From Codonopsis lanceolata (taxonomy: Eukaryota; Streptophyta; Magnoliopsida; Asterales; Campanulaceae), in NCBI GenBank assembly GCA_013146195.2, contig CM028381.1:97900380-97964379 (forward strand): DNA of 64,000 nucleotides, read 5' to 3'. Below, one piece after another: positions 12,201 to 24,326 of this stretch (positions are counted from its first letter, which is position 1; every line of letters starts with the position of its first letter). The notes under the pieces were generated by a model, which saw only the letters and a list, made by a program, of their open reading frames with translations, made no database searches and had not been told where the DNA came from. The translations under genes and the position numbers were made by a program.

Positions 12201-15015
12201 AAAAACAACTAATCCTACATATAGAACTGAAAGGAAAAGGATAGTTATTCCATATCAATTTCCAACCTTGATAAGACCTTCTTGAAATAGAATCTCAATG
12301 ACTTCCTTGAGTATGGGAAGCAGACCAGAATGATGCACACCTATTCCACGTTTCAACAGGGGTAACATATTTGAGACCTGGAATTTTCAGATACAGAAGA
12401 ATCAATAACTAGTTTCACAGGAAAATTGGAAATAGTCCATAAGAGAAGAAAGTGTGAATTAAGAAAACAAGAAAGAAGAAGAAGAAGGGATGTGCAGCTC
12501 CAGGAAATGATTACGAAACATAATGTGAGCAAAAATTATGCCTTTTTACACAACTAAACAGAAATGGAACAGAAAGGAATATGATCTTGCCTGAGGTAGC
12601 TTCTTATCATCATCTGATAACATGTCCATGGCACTCCAAAAGATCCTTTCTATGTTTACTTTCTCGTCGTCCTCATTTAGATCCATTTTTGCCATCTACA
12701 AAAAATACAAAATAAGTGAAACCCTCAGTTTGACCCACTCGGACAATCAATATACTAAAAGAATAGACACTAGCACAATTCTAACCGATGAAAGGAGTTA
12801 AGAATGAATCCCAATATTCCCTCCTGCTCTACTCAAAAGAGTCGCATTTTCCTCTTTAAGATTTAAGATGTTCACTCAAAGAGTCTCACTTTCACTTAGC
12901 TTATAAGTATGATGATATTATAGCTTTACCCCTGGATTACATTACCAGTTGAATAAAACAAGTATATCTGTTATAATTGATACCTTTAAGGTCAGTAATG
13001 TACCAGTAAACACTTCACTTTTCAATTAGGGACACGGTGAACAGAATGGAGTCGGAAAAACCCAAGTTTAAGGAAATTGGTAGGGCAGATTTTTCCAGAA
13101 TGAGCTGATGTGGGGGGGGGGAGTAAAAAACGGGTATTATCAGATCAGGTCATGTTGAAATTTCAATCTTTGTGGTAACTACATAGGTTGAAAAAGATAT
13201 GCTGGGATTACTTTACAAGCACATGGTCTTCTCATGATAATACATATAAACTAGGTTACATATCAGGTTGTCTTCAAACAAAATCATAAATGCATCAAGT
13301 GATTCCCTGAAATGCAGCCTTCACACCAATAAAACCCTTACCTGCATAGCAAGGAATTCACATTCCCTTTTACTGAAGCTGAAGAGAATCACTGGATCAT
13401 ATTGACGCTGGATGATCATTTTGACCATCTTGAATATGTCACTGTCTTCGCCAGCTCTACCAACCATCGCACCCTTTTGCCATTTCCCATTCTCTCTCTT
13501 CCCACTTTCACTTGCGGGAACAAGGGCATTCAAAGCTTTCTGAAAGCTATCCTCGCGAAATTTTCCCTTTTCATCGACCACCAAGTATAGACCATCACCA
13601 CCAGAGGGGAAGAGATAGTGTTGAAGAGGTGTGGGCCGATAATCCGTATAAACAATATGACATGGTTGCTGATGTACCTGCATTCTGAAAAATAATATCA
13701 TTACCTTCACAATAAGCCGCTGTATCCTCCAAATAACAAGCCAAACTATTAGATGTACAGTATCCAAACAAAGCATCATTGCTAAAGGAATGGGTCCTCT
13801 TGAAGTGATCTAGGAGAAGATACTGAATACTCATCAGGCTACTAATCAAGAACTCATAAAGTTATCCTCTTGAACTTAAGCATCAATGCTAATGGTTCTT
13901 TGCAAGCCTCAAAAATCATACTCCCTCCGTCTCAAAATTATTGTCATGTTTGACCCGACACACGGATTAAGGAAAATCAATTGACTTGATTGTTATTATT
14001 TGTTTGATGTGTTGTTTCCTTTAAAGCCCATGTATATGTGGTTGATAATTAAAGTAGGATGAAAAAGTACGGGTAAAGTGGTAAAAGTATAATCCTAAAA
14101 AGGAAAGTTTCAAAGATAATTATTTTGGGACGGACGAAAAGGTAAAAAGTTCACCTTCGCAACCCAATCAGCAAACTCCTTTGCATTTGGAACTGTAGCC
14201 GAAAGGAACACAAAACGAGAATTTTTGGGGGCCATGACTATGCTCTCTTCCCAGACAACGCCTCTTTCTCTATCACGCATGTAATGCACCTCATCAAAAA
14301 TAATCCAAGCCACCTCCCGCGTAACCTCCGATCCTTTGTACTGCATACTACGCCAGATTTCTGTAGTCATAACCTGATACCCAACTAACACTTTAGAGAC
14401 AGGGAAGGCTAACAAATTCTGAAGATTAAGAAAGAAAACATCAGAGGAGCCACAACACCTACCAAGCAAGACGCATTTGGCTCAATGGTAACATCTCCAG
14501 TCATTAAACCAACATCCGAGAACTCTTCTTTAAACTCTCTATATTTTTGGTTGCTGAGTGCCTTGATCGGAGAAGTATATATTACGCGTTGCTTATTCCG
14601 CAAGGACATAGCAATCGCATACAAAGCTACAACAGTTTTGCCTGCTGATGTATGGGCAGATACCTATCAACGTCACAGACAGTTAATTCTACCAAAATCA
14701 ACTCTCTTTCATAAATAACAATTTGTAAAATGGAAGAAACTTTACCATGACTGATTCACCATTGTTGAGACACTTGATAGCCTCCAACTGAAAAGAATCA
14801 AGAGCAAAAGGGAATTCCTTTGCAGGCGTAGAGTCTCCTTCAGCAGCCAAAGTAGGGTTCAAGGAACGAGGAACGTAGCCCTCGGGATACGAAACATCGT
14901 GTAAGCATGATACTGGCTCATTAATGTCCACCAAACCATTATCCTTGGGTTGTTTTGGTGGAGGTGTATAATCCTCGGATGGATTTTCTACTGACTTCCT
15001 CTTTACAGAACCCAT
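9259..15015 (-). CDS. MTR4: Exosome RNA helicase MTR4 (DExH-box), 3' end missing
   Basis: This is a Ski2-like ATP-dependent 3'-5' RNA helicase that feeds pre-rRNA and other nuclear RNA to the exosome. Ten coding exons: 15015-14746, 14663-14463, 14373-14155, 13677-13342, 12695-12591, 12377-12267, 11418-11168, 10041-9918, 9776-9494, 9413-9259. Phases join without a break to 685 residues. The start MGSVKRKS matches Arabidopsis MTR4, not HEN2. Visible motifs: Walker A AHTSAGKT (about residues 93-100), DEVH (184-187), SAT (215-217), and QMSGRAGRRG in exon 7. The protein is normally near 990 residues; the last ~300, including the DSHCT domain, are not in 8838-9258 and must lie in or beyond the gap. 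The intron after exon 5 is GC-AG. I see no stop or frameshift in the exons. Confidence 0.95.
12378..12590 (-). other. GC-AG intron of MTR4
   Basis: Exon 5 ends CTACCTCAG and the intron begins GCAAGATC; the next exon opens after TTCCAG with GTCTCAAATATG. No GT donor nearby keeps the conserved reading KKLPQ/VSNMLP. The CAG|GCAAG context is the strong consensus typical of the rare GC donors spliced by the major spliceosome. Confidence 0.85.
13921..14142. mobile_element. Stowaway-type MITE in MTR4 intron 3
   Basis: It begins CTCCCTCCGTCTCAAAATT and ends TTTTGGGACGGACGAAAAGG with TA on both sides. The interior (TGTTTGACCCGACAC near the start; GGTAAAAGTATAATCC near the end) matches the copies at 53883 and 58207, so one family sits in introns of MTR4 and of the SDR gene. 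It lies only 13 bases from the donor of exon 3. Confidence 0.8.
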
Positions 15016-15360
15016 ACTTCAATTCAAAGGCTATAATACAGATAAAAACACGAACACAGTTTCAGTCGAGCAGAAAAAAATTGAGGTGCACGACTTTATC
15101 AATTTAAGTGTACGGTTAAAACCCTAGAATAATTTGTAATTTGCCAGGCCATTTCAAATATTATTTTGATACTTACAACTAACAGTTTATGCTACATGCA
15201 TAAATTTTATGTATATTCAGACGAAAGAGCTTAAATTGAAAGGACGAAATACCTCTATTCGGAGTTGGCTGTTGCTGCTGCTGCGGCGGGGGACGGAGCT
15301 CTTGCCGCTCAAGAGAGATACAGAGAAGGAAGACTGACGGTTTGTTAGGGGTTGGGCACA
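15016..15360 (-). promoter_or_regulatory. MTR4 5' leader with probable UTR intron
   Basis: Upstream of the ATG the minus strand shows a likely acceptor (TTATAG at about 15034-15031) followed by the leader CCTTTGAATTGAAGT and the ATG. A likely donor (AATAGAG|GTATTTCG, intron from 15252) ends a GC-rich, CAG-repeat-containing leader exon extending to about 15355. Leader introns are common in plant housekeeping genes. No cDNA is available, so this is inferred from splice signals and the sharp change in composition. Confidence 0.5.
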
Positions 15361-16676
15361 AGAATTATTAAACCCTCAATAAACGACGATTTTAAAAACT
15401 CCGATGAATTTTTTGGATATTATTTAGAGGTCAATTAATGGCTTTCAAATTACTTTAGAAATAGGTTTTATAGGTTGATGTTAAATATGGTTTTCCTAAT
15501 AAGAATAAGATTTAGGGTTCCATTGTTAACCTCGGCTCAATTGGTAAAATTTTAAGTTACTTTAGAAATAAAATTGTTTGTTAATACATTACAACATCAC
15601 TTAATAAATTAAGTTTTCCTTACAAATAGCCAAATTTTTAAGTCAAATAGTGATGGTCTAAATTTTTCAGCTCTACTTTTTTAGACATTAGTTTTCAGAG
15701 CTTAATTTTTAATTTCTACAAAGTACCTTATTGGGTCGATTAAAAATAGTTGGGTTAAGAAACCTGATCGTGGGAGGAGAATTTTGATGAGGATTAATTT
15801 GGAAGTGGTATTGGTAAGAACTAAGACGGTCATTGAATTTGTAATGTATCTCCTCGTTATATAATGAGTTTAATAACAAAGTTTATTCCCTTTCAATTAT
15901 ATAATTGTTTGAGAGTGAGTTGGGTGTTAAAAATTATCGAGATTTTATTTAATTAGACAATTTTATATTGTTAAACATTTGTTTAATTAATTCTAAGTTG
16001 TCAATAGTGTTTGTATTCGTGCTCGTAAATTTATGACATCATTACCCGAAGATTGTTATTAGAATGCACTTAACAAAATATAAACAAGTCTGAGTGAACT
16101 CATTTGATATGGGACCTTTCTTCTTTTCTTTATCTCTTTCTTTCTTTATTTTGTTTGTCATGCTTAAAAATGACAAAGTATCAAAGTGGAAATCAAAAGA
16201 GTGTCAAGTGTACAACAAGGTATCAAAGTGGATGTCAAATGGGTATCAAAATAGACAAAAAAAATAATAATAATAATAATAATAAAAGAAGAAGGTGGTT
16301 GAGTATCAAATCCCACTTAAAATCAAACCACAAAATTAAAAAAAAAAAAGTACTAAAAGTTTATGTCATGCTATTTAAAGAATTTTTTATTTGGGTAGTT
16401 AATAAATATCACGCGAAATATTATTGTACATGCTTGATACTTTGTTGTACATGCTTACACTTAAAAGAAAAGGTTACATGCAACCAATGTATCCACTTAA
16501 TGGTCAAATTGACGCAACAAATTTGGTGCACACTTTTAAAGAACACAAGTCAATGTTATTAAAGAAAGATTTTTTATTTTCATATTTTTGGTTTCCCAAA
16601 AATGTCTGCAAACCTGAAAGTTCAAGAAAATCCCCGAGACAATTATGACCACAAAATTACAATAGAAGTCTCCTAA
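15361..16676. other. AT-rich spacer upstream of MTR4
   Basis: No gene is visible. It should hold the MTR4 promoter at its left end. From about 16165 a tandem-like motif (ATCAAAGTGG...) recurs several times, an AAT trinucleotide run lies at 16264-16287, and copia element 1 begins at 16677. The 152-residue frame at 16104-16562 is low-complexity and resembles no known protein. Confidence 0.6.
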
Positions 16677-16840
16677 TGTTAAGAAAGCATGTGAAATGAA
16701 CAATAGTTATATGGCATAGGGGGTAGAGCCTTGCAGAATAGGAGCATGGGCTCCTTGACAAATTGGCTCAAGGGTCCATTGCTCACCCTATATATACGAT
16801 GCTATGGGGTTGTTTATTTATCATCCCTTTTCAGCTCACT

Positions 16841-16880
<40 letters not shown>

Positions 16881-16918
16881 ATACACTTCAGTCATAAGTT
16901 TGTGGTTATTTTATAAAA
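16677..16918 (+). repeat. 5' LTR of copia element 1
   Basis: It starts TGTTAAGAAAGCATGTG and ends ATTTTATAAAA (the 3' copy ends TATAACA, so the last bases have mutated). CCTATATATACGATG is a plausible TATA region, followed by a CT microsatellite of about 34 bases (16843-16876) that is largely missing from the 3' LTR. Substitutions between the two LTRs are several per 100 bases by eye. Confidence 0.9.
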
Positions 16919-16935
16919 CGTTATCAGCACGATTG
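16919..16935 (+). promoter_or_regulatory. Primer-site region of copia element 1
   Basis: Immediately after the LTR comes CGTTATCAGCACGATTG, identical to the bases inside the 5' LTR of element 2 (minus strand, 48653 downward). Position and conservation mark it as the primer-binding site, but it does not match the usual TGGTATCAGAGC of tRNA-iMet 3' end. An internal tRNA segment, as used by some copia elements, is possible; I cannot assign the tRNA. Confidence 0.6.
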
Positions 16936-17075
16936 TTCTACTCCTAATAATCCAAAACGGTAAACTTTCCTATCAATATATATCATATATCACCATTATT
17001 AAGAAAATGTTGACTGAGCCACCGTCGATAATATATGGTGAGATGACGAAATAATAATTTATTACTTAACGCATA

Positions 17076-17089
17076 ATATATATATATAT

Positions 17090-17150
<61 letters not shown>

Positions 17151-17192
17151 TTCGCTTTATAGCTTGGGGTTATTTTCGCACAAGCATCAACG

Positions 17193-17256
<64 letters not shown>
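17076..17256. repeat. TA and CA microsatellites in copia 1 leader
   Basis: A (TA)n run at about 17076-17145 and a (CA)n-(TA)n run at about 17195-17256 flank a short segment (CTTTATAGCTTGGGG) that element 2 also has near 48411-48450. The microsatellites expanded after the two elements separated. Open frames across them are spurious. Confidence 0.9.
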
Positions 17257-17257
<1 letters not shown>

Positions 17258-17892
17258 TACTGACTTACAAACACCCACAGAAAGACTTGCTGAGTAGCGT
17301 GGCGTGAATATATATGTATGCTATATAATAGCTGTATAAAGTTGACTGAAAAATATTCATGCAGAGTTATTTTATTTATGATCATTTTATTGCTCCTAAT
17401 AAGATTTATATTTATTCATAATATAAATACAATTCTATTAAATCTGAATTTTTACATTTTTACCCCTCTCTTCTAACGGCTAGTTTATTGATTTTTATCT
17501 CTCTCCTCCAACGGTAATAAACGGCTAGTTAACGGTCATAAACGGCTATTTTTTTCTCCATATATACAGCAGCATCTTAATAAATTACTCACATTTTTAC
17601 TACCTTCTTACAAACTCTCAATACCATATATTCTTCTACAAAATGTTTCCTCCAATGTTGATGATTATTATCATACTTGTTATTGCGTGCACCGCATTGG
17701 TTTTTGTTGCTGAATACCCTCCAAACGATTTTCAGATTTTTATTACGTATCTTTGTATCATGTATGTCCTGTTAACAGTTACAATAGCTTTCAACATACA
17801 TTTTAACATGTACTGATTATCATATGAATAAAATTTCTATGTCATAATTTTATTAATATATATGTTTCATTTTTATAGTTTTTTCTTCACAA

Positions 17893-18963
17893 ATGGCAAA
17901 CATCGCTAAGCCCGAATTTGAAAGGCTGGACATAACTGGAAAAAATTATATGTCTTCGAAAATAGATGTCGAAACCCACCTGGCCGCCTGAAGCCTCGAA
18001 AATACTATCCAACAAAGTAATAATGAATGGATAAGTAATCAACACCGGGCTCAGCCCATGATTTTACTACGACACCACGTCCACGAAGACCTAAAGATGG
18101 AGTACCTCACGGTTAATGATTCACTCGTCTTTTGGGAAAGTTTGAACGAAAGATATGACCATTTGAAAACGATCATTCTCTCAAAAGCAAACTATGATTG
18201 GATTCATATCCGCCTACAAGATTTTAAAAACATCAATGAATATAGTTCTATGATATATAAAATAATCTCACAGTTAAAATTATGTGGCGAAACCATCAAT
18301 GAATATGATATGTTGGAGAAGACCTTCTCCACATTTCATGCCTCGAATATGCTCCTGCAGCAGCAATATCGAGAAAATGGTTTTAAAAGATACTCCGAAT
18401 TGATCTCGTGTCTCCTTGTAGCTGAACAAAATAATGAGATTCTAATGAAGAATCATGAATCTCGTCCAACTGGTTCAGCCCCATTCCCTGAAGCGAATGA
18501 GACTATGTATGATTAAGGCCAAGAGCATGGGCGTGGTAGTGGTCGTGGTCGAGGCCAAGGAAATCATGGACAAGGTCGGGGTCGGGGTCGGGGTCGAAAT
18601 CAAGGCCGAGGAAAAGGTCGTGGAAGAAATAACTATCGTCATCATCATCATCCATATAATGAAAATTCCTCTCGCCACCTGAAGTGGAACAAAGATGATG
18701 ATAGAAACAATTCTTCGAGTGGGCAAAATGTGCGACAAAACAATGAAGAAAATTCATGTTTTAGGTGTGACATGACAGGCCACTGGGCACGCACATGCCG
18801 AACGGCGAAACATCTAGTTTATCTTTATGAGAGATCACAAAAAGGGGAAAATGTTGAGACAAATTTCCTTAAAAATGATCCTGAAGATCATCATTTTGAT
18901 TTTGGTGATATGGCCAACGTCGACATGACAAATACCATTAGTGATGATATTGGTCATGAATAA
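17893..18963 (+). pseudogene. Copia element 1 gag
   Basis: One frame of 357 codons begins MANIAKPEFERLDITGKNYM, typical of UBN2-type copia gag. It continues through ILSKANYDWIHIRLQDF and a Gly/Arg-rich RNA-binding tract (about 18530-18640) to a CCHC zinc knuckle, CFRCDMTGHWARTC. It is broken by TGA at codon 33 (17989) and TAA at codon 208 (18514). The codon-33 TGA is also present at the same place in element 2; the codon-208 stop is not. The frame ends at TAA 18961. Confidence 0.85.
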
Positions 18964-19161
18964 TAAATTAACATAGGAATGAAGCTATGGTCCGAGTTTG
19001 AGCTAAAAGCTGTGGAAAAAGTAACATGTTGTTATGTATGAATATTATCTGTTTTTCATATGTATACTAGCATGTTTACAATAAAATTTATATATGTATT
19101 TTGCATTCAATGTGTTATCATATTTATTCATCTTATTTTTCTTTGTCTCATATTGAAATAG
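18964..19161 (+). other. Intron-like spacer between gag and protease (copia 1)
   Basis: About 200 AT-rich bases separate the gag stop from the protease frame. The right end, CTCATATTGAAATAG, is a good plant 3' splice site, and possible donors (GTAACATGTTG, about 19020) lie near the left. Element 2 has the same spacer (about 41581-41780). In most plant copia elements gag and pol share one frame, so a spliced spacer is one possible reading; simple decay is another. Confidence 0.4.
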
Positions 19162-19757
19162 ATCACAAATATGTTTGAATCCAAATCCAAGGAGGAGATT
19201 TATGTTTTCCAGACATCGCTACTACGCATACCATACTTAAAGATAATAAATATTTTTCTTATCTCAAAATTGACAAGGCTAATGTCAACACTATATCTGG
19301 TAATGCCAAAATAATTGAAGGATTTGGCAAAGCAATTTTCCTAATGCCTGGAGACACGAAATTCATGATAAATAATGCATTGTTCTCTCCTAAGTCTCAA
19401 AGAAACTTAATAAAGTTTCAAAGACATTCGTCTGAATGGATATCATATTGAGACTATGAATAAGGGGAATGATGAATATCTTTGCATTACCTCAAACACT
19501 TCCGGAAACAAGTGTATATTGGAAAAATTACCATCTCTATCTTCTAGATTGTATAGTACAATCATAAGAATATTTGAATCATATTCTACATTAAACCTGA
19601 AGTTTACTGAAACATTTAAAGTTTGGCATGATAGATTAGGGCATCCAGAATCAATAATGATGTGGAGAATTATTGAGAATTCTAGTGGTCATCAATTGAA
19701 AACCAGAAGATTTTTCAATCTAATGAACTCCATTGTGATGCTTGTTCTCAAGGAAAG

Positions 19758-20215
19758 TTAAGTTACGTTACGTTAAAGACCATCACCAACTAAAGTTGGA
19801 TATGAATTTAAGCTAAGTTAAGTTAAGTTAAGTGAAGTTAAGTTAAGTTAAGCTAAGTTAAGTTAAGTTAAGTTAAGCTAAGTTAAGTTAAGTTAAGTTA
19901 AGTTAAGTTACGTTACGTTAAGCTAAGTTAAGTTACGTTACGTTAAGCTAAGTTAAGTTATGTTACGTTAAGTTAAGTTAAGTTAAGTTAAGTTACATTA
20001 CATTTAAGTTAAGTTAAGTTACGTTACGTTAAGCTAAGTTAAGTTACGTTACATTAAGATAAGTTAAGTTAAGTTAAGTTAAGTTAAGTTACATTACGTT
20101 AAGTTAAGTTAAGTTAAGTCATGTTTAAGTTAAGTTAAGCTAAGTTAAGTTAAGTTAAGATAAGTTAAGTTAAGTTAATCTAAGTTAAGTTAAGCTAAGT
20201 TAAGTTACGTTAAAA
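19758..20215 (+). repeat. (AAGTT)n pentanucleotide array
   Basis: Nearly 450 bases are built from AAGTT with variants ACGTT, GCTAA and ATTAA. A short tract (19758-19775) already replaces a few bases of copia sequence before the main array starts at 19807. The array runs straight into the LINE fragment. It has no unique spacers, so it is not a CRISPR array. The unit differs from the plant telomere unit TTTAGGG. Confidence 0.92.
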
Positions 20216-21210
20216 TAGGCTGCTCGAATCCCTTCCTACTCTTGAGGAGCTCAAGGCTGTAGTTTTTTCGCTTTGTGGGGATAGCGCAGCAGGGCCCGAT
20301 GGTTTTAATGGTAAATTTTATACTCAATGTTGGGACATTATCTCTCAAGATCTTCATGCGGCTATCCTAGAGTTCTTTGTAGGCTTCGATCTTCCTAAAT
20401 CTTGGACCAGTACTACCCTCCTTTTGCTCCCCAAATCAGCCTCGGTTACCTCTTTTAAGGACTTTAGGCCTATCAGCCTTTGTAATTTCTGCAACAAGGT
20501 ACTCACAAAGCTTCTTTCCACTCAGCTTGCCAGTATTCTCCCCATCATAATATCGGAAAATTAGAGCGCTTTCACTAAGGGTCGTCTTATTCAGGATAAC
20601 ATTCTTCTTGCCCAAGAATTATCCCATCATTTGAGGAAAAAAGTCAACGGCTCCAATGTGATTATCAAACTTGATATGGCCAAAGCCTTTGATCGGGTCA
20701 ACTGGGTTTTATTAATTAAAGTTCTCCGTAACTTTGGTTTTGGTGAATTTTTCATTGATATGATCTGGCGCACAATTTCAAATAATTGGTTTTCTGTTAT
20801 GATCAATGGAAGTTCAGCGGGTTTTTTCCCTTCTACTCGGGGTATTCGACAGGGTGATCCTCTTTCCCCAAGCTTGTTTATCATCGCTGCTGAAGTTCTT
20901 AGTAGGAGCCTCAATGGTCTTCAGGCTGCGCATCCTCATTATGCTTATTCCACTTCCAGTGGATGTCCTATAATTTCTCACCTTGCCTTTGCTGATGATG
21001 TGGTGATTTTCTGTAACGGTAATAAGCATTCTTTAGCTAAGCATCGGGACCTTCTCTCTTATTATGAGCAATGTTCAGGTCAACTCATTAATGCTCAAAA
21101 GAGCTGCTTCATTGTTTCCTCCTCCACTTCAGCTTCCAGGATTATTAATATCCGACGCTACATTGGTTTTCCTCATGGTTCCCTCCCGATATCTTATCTT
21201 GGCTGCCCTA
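20216..21210 (+). pseudogene. LINE (L1-type) reverse transcriptase fragment
   Basis: The segment encodes the middle of a plant non-LTR RT: PTLEELKAVVF, GPDGFNGKFY, FRPISLCNF, then a frame from 20631 with IKLDMAKAFDRVNW, GIRQGDPLSPSLF and the catalytic FADDVVIF (about 20989-21012), ending at SYLGCPI. A stop (TAG, about 20562) sits where E-N-Q-S-A-F is expected. Both ends are missing: there is no endonuclease, no 3' tail and no poly(A). It is joined to the AAGTT array on the left and directly to copia integrase on the right, so it did not arrive by ordinary LINE insertion. Confidence 0.92.
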
Positions 21211-24200
21211 TCACCATCGTTTTTGGAACGAATTCAGGGTGATATATGTGGACCTATCCATCCACCAAGTGGACCATTACAATACTTTATTGTATTAATT
21301 GATGCTTTTAGCAAATGGTCGCATGTATGCTTATTATCAACTCGTAATACAACATTTGCCAAATTCTTTGCACAAATAATCAAACTGAGAGCACAATTCC
21401 CGGATTATATGATCAAGAAAGTTAGACTTGATAATGCTGGTGAATTTACATCTCAAGCATTCAATGATTATTGTATGACAATAGGGATTGATGTTGAACA
21501 TCCAGTAGCTCATGCTCATACATAAAATGGTTTGGCTGAATCGTTGATCAAACGTATTCAACTTATTGCCAAACCATTAATGATGAGAACAAAGCTCCCT
21601 ACTTCTGTATGGGGTCATGTTGTTTTACATGCAGCCGCACTGATTCGCTTCAGGCCAAGTGCATATCACAAGTACTCCCCAATACAATTGGCATTTGGGC
21701 GAGAGCCGAATCTATCCCATCTAAGAGTTTTTGGTTGTGCGGTATATGTACCAATTGCTCCACCACAACGCACAAAGATGAGACCACAAAGGAGATTGGG
21801 AGTATATGCTGGGTATGAATCCCCTTCTATAATAAAATATCTTGAACCAAAAACGGGTGACGTTTTTACGGCACGCTTTGCCGATTGTCATTTCAATGAA
21901 GACAAGTTTCCACATTTAGGTGAAGAGGGGAAACAAGTGGGAAGAGATATCAAATGGTGCGCATCATCGTTATTGCACCTTGACCCTCCCACAAAGCAAC
22001 GTGAACTGGAAGTTCAAAAGATCATACATTTACAAAATGTAGCAAATCAATTGCCAGATACATTTGTAGATACAAAAAGAGTGACAAAGTCACATGTAGC
22101 TGCTATAAATGCTCCTGCCCGAATTGAAATACCAAAAGGGCTACCAAATGATAAAATGACAAATAAATATAAGACACGCTTGAAGCGTGAACGACCCATT
22201 GGTTCAAAGGATAAAAATTCTCACAAAAAGAAAATGATTGAAAATCCCCAATCACATGAAAGTGTTCTAGAAGAAACACACGATCGTGAAATTGTTCCAG
22301 AAGAAACACACGATCATGCAAATCTAGTAAGCCCTGCAGGCAACGATAATCATGAGATTTCCATTAATTACATGTGTAATGGAAAAATATGGAACCGAGA
22401 TGAAATGGAGAATATTGATGATATATTCTCTTATTCGGTATCCCAAGAAATTAATGACTCGGATCAAGATCACGAACCAAAATCAGATATCGAATGTCAA
22501 AAGAGGCATGACAAGATCAAATGGATAGATGTCATGAAGGTCAATTAAATTCGTTGAATAAACGAAAAGTATTTGGATTCATCGCTCACACTGTGAAACC
22601 CATTGGATATAAATGGATTTTTGTTCGAAAGCGAAATGAGAAAAATGAGATTGTGAGATACAAGGCTCACCTTGTTGCACAAGGTTTTTCCAAAAGGCAT
22701 GAGATTGATTATGAAGAAATGTATTCTCATGTAATTGATGCTATTATGTTCAGATATCTAATCAGCCTATCGGTTTCGAAAAATCTAGATATGTATCTCA
22801 TGGATGTTACAACGACTTATTTATACGGGTCATTAGATGTCGATATTTATATGAGAATTCCTGATGGAATCAAGGTGCTTGAAGCACTGAGCTCGAAGCC
22901 CAAAGAATTATGTGCAATTAAACTACAATGATCACTGTATGGATTAAAGCAATCCGGACGCATGTGGTATAATTGCTTAAGTGAGCATTTGTTGAAAGAT
23001 GGATATGTGAATGATCAATTATGTCCATGTGTCTTTATAAAGAATACGACAATTGGATTTGCAATTATCGCTGTCTATGTAGATGATCTGAATATCATTG
23101 GAACTCCCAAGGAAATCCAAGAAGTAGTTAATTACCTAAAGGGAGAATTTGAAATGAAAGATCTTGGACAGACCAAATATTGTCTTGGTTTACAAATAGA
23201 ACACTTGTATAGTGGAAATTTTGTACACCAATCAAATTACACAAAAAGGGTTTTGAAGTGTTTTTATATGGATAAGGCAAACCCTCTCACTAGCCCCATG
23301 ATTAATAGATCACTGAATGTTGAAAAAGATTCATTTCGTCCTTGTGAAGAGAATTGAGAGATACTTGGTCCTGAAGTATCATACTTAAATGCTATTGGAG
23401 CCCTCATGTACCTTGCTAATTGTACCAGACCAGATATAACATTTGCTACAAATCTATTGGCAAGATATAGTTTATCTCTATCACGGAGACACTGGAATGG
23501 TATCAAACACATATTTCGTTATCTTCAAGGGACGATCGATTTGAGATTATTTTATCCCAAAGGATCAAATGATGAAATAGTTGGTTTTGCAGATGCATGT
23601 TATTTGTCTGATCCTCATAAGGCCAGATCACAGACCGGCTATGTCTTCACGATGGGTGGTACTGCAATTTCCAGGTGTTCTCAAAAGCAAACAATAGTTG
23701 CTACATCGTCAAATCATGCTGAGATGACCGCACTTCATGAAGCCAGTCGAGAGTGTGCATGACTTCGATCTATGACTCAACATATTCAAAATGTCAGTCG
23801 ACTACCTGTCAACAAAGACACGACAGTATTATTTGAAGACAATGCCGCATGTGTCGCCCAAAGTAAAGAGGAATACATCAAAAGTGACAGGTCCAAACAT
23901 ATCCCCCCGAAGCTCTTTTTATACACTCAGGAACTTGAAAAGAAGAAAGAAGTCAACATACAATATGTCCGATCAAGTGATAATGCTGCAGATTTATTTA
24001 CGAAAGCACTCCTCACTACAACCTTTAGAAAACATGTTCACAATATTGGGATGCGAAACCTACGAGATTTACAAAGGTGATTTCTCTTAACCCTTGTCAG
24101 TTCAAGGGGGAGCATATATGATTGTACTCTTTTTTCCTTTATCATGGTTTTGTCCCACTGGGTTTTCCATGAAAAGGTTTTTAACGAGACAGCCCATGCA

Positions 24201-24326
24201 CACAATTCAGATTTAAGTTGTATATTTTTTTCCTTATGTCTGATTTTTTCCCTATTGGGTTTTTCGACTTATAGGTTTTTAATAAGACACACTTATTCAA
24301 ACTGTAATGTTATGTTCAAGGGGAAG

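Larger units (their letters stand above)
19162..24080 (+). pseudogene. Copia element 1 pol
   Basis: Fragments in order: protease region (19162-19450, frame broken), GAG-pre-integrase HHCC domain (VWHDRLGHPE, 19456-19757), integrase core (21211-22548), reverse transcriptase (22521-23357, with YVDDLNIIG at about 23075) and RNase H (23406-24080, ending with RNLRDLQR). In-frame stops replace sense codons at 21523, 22929, 23355 and 23760, and there is a frameshift near 22545. The 1404-bp insert at 19807-21210 splits the integrase domain; copia sequence resumes with no loss at 21211. Confidence 0.88.

Noticed and set aside
16104..16562. 152-residue frame near copia element 1
   Set aside because: Lys/Asn-rich low complexity across an AAT run; no homology recognised.
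17066..17278. 70-residue frame rich in IYIYIY/CVCVCV
   Set aside because: Direct translation of TA and CA microsatellites.
18475..18757. Antisense and alternate-frame open stretches at the copia gag Gly/Arg tract (also 41984-42295)
   Set aside because: They arise from the GGT CGT repeat of the gag RNA-binding tract.
19758..20215. CRISPR-like or telomere-like array
   Set aside because: It is a continuous pentanucleotide repeat without spacers, in a plant genome, and the unit is not TTTAGGG.
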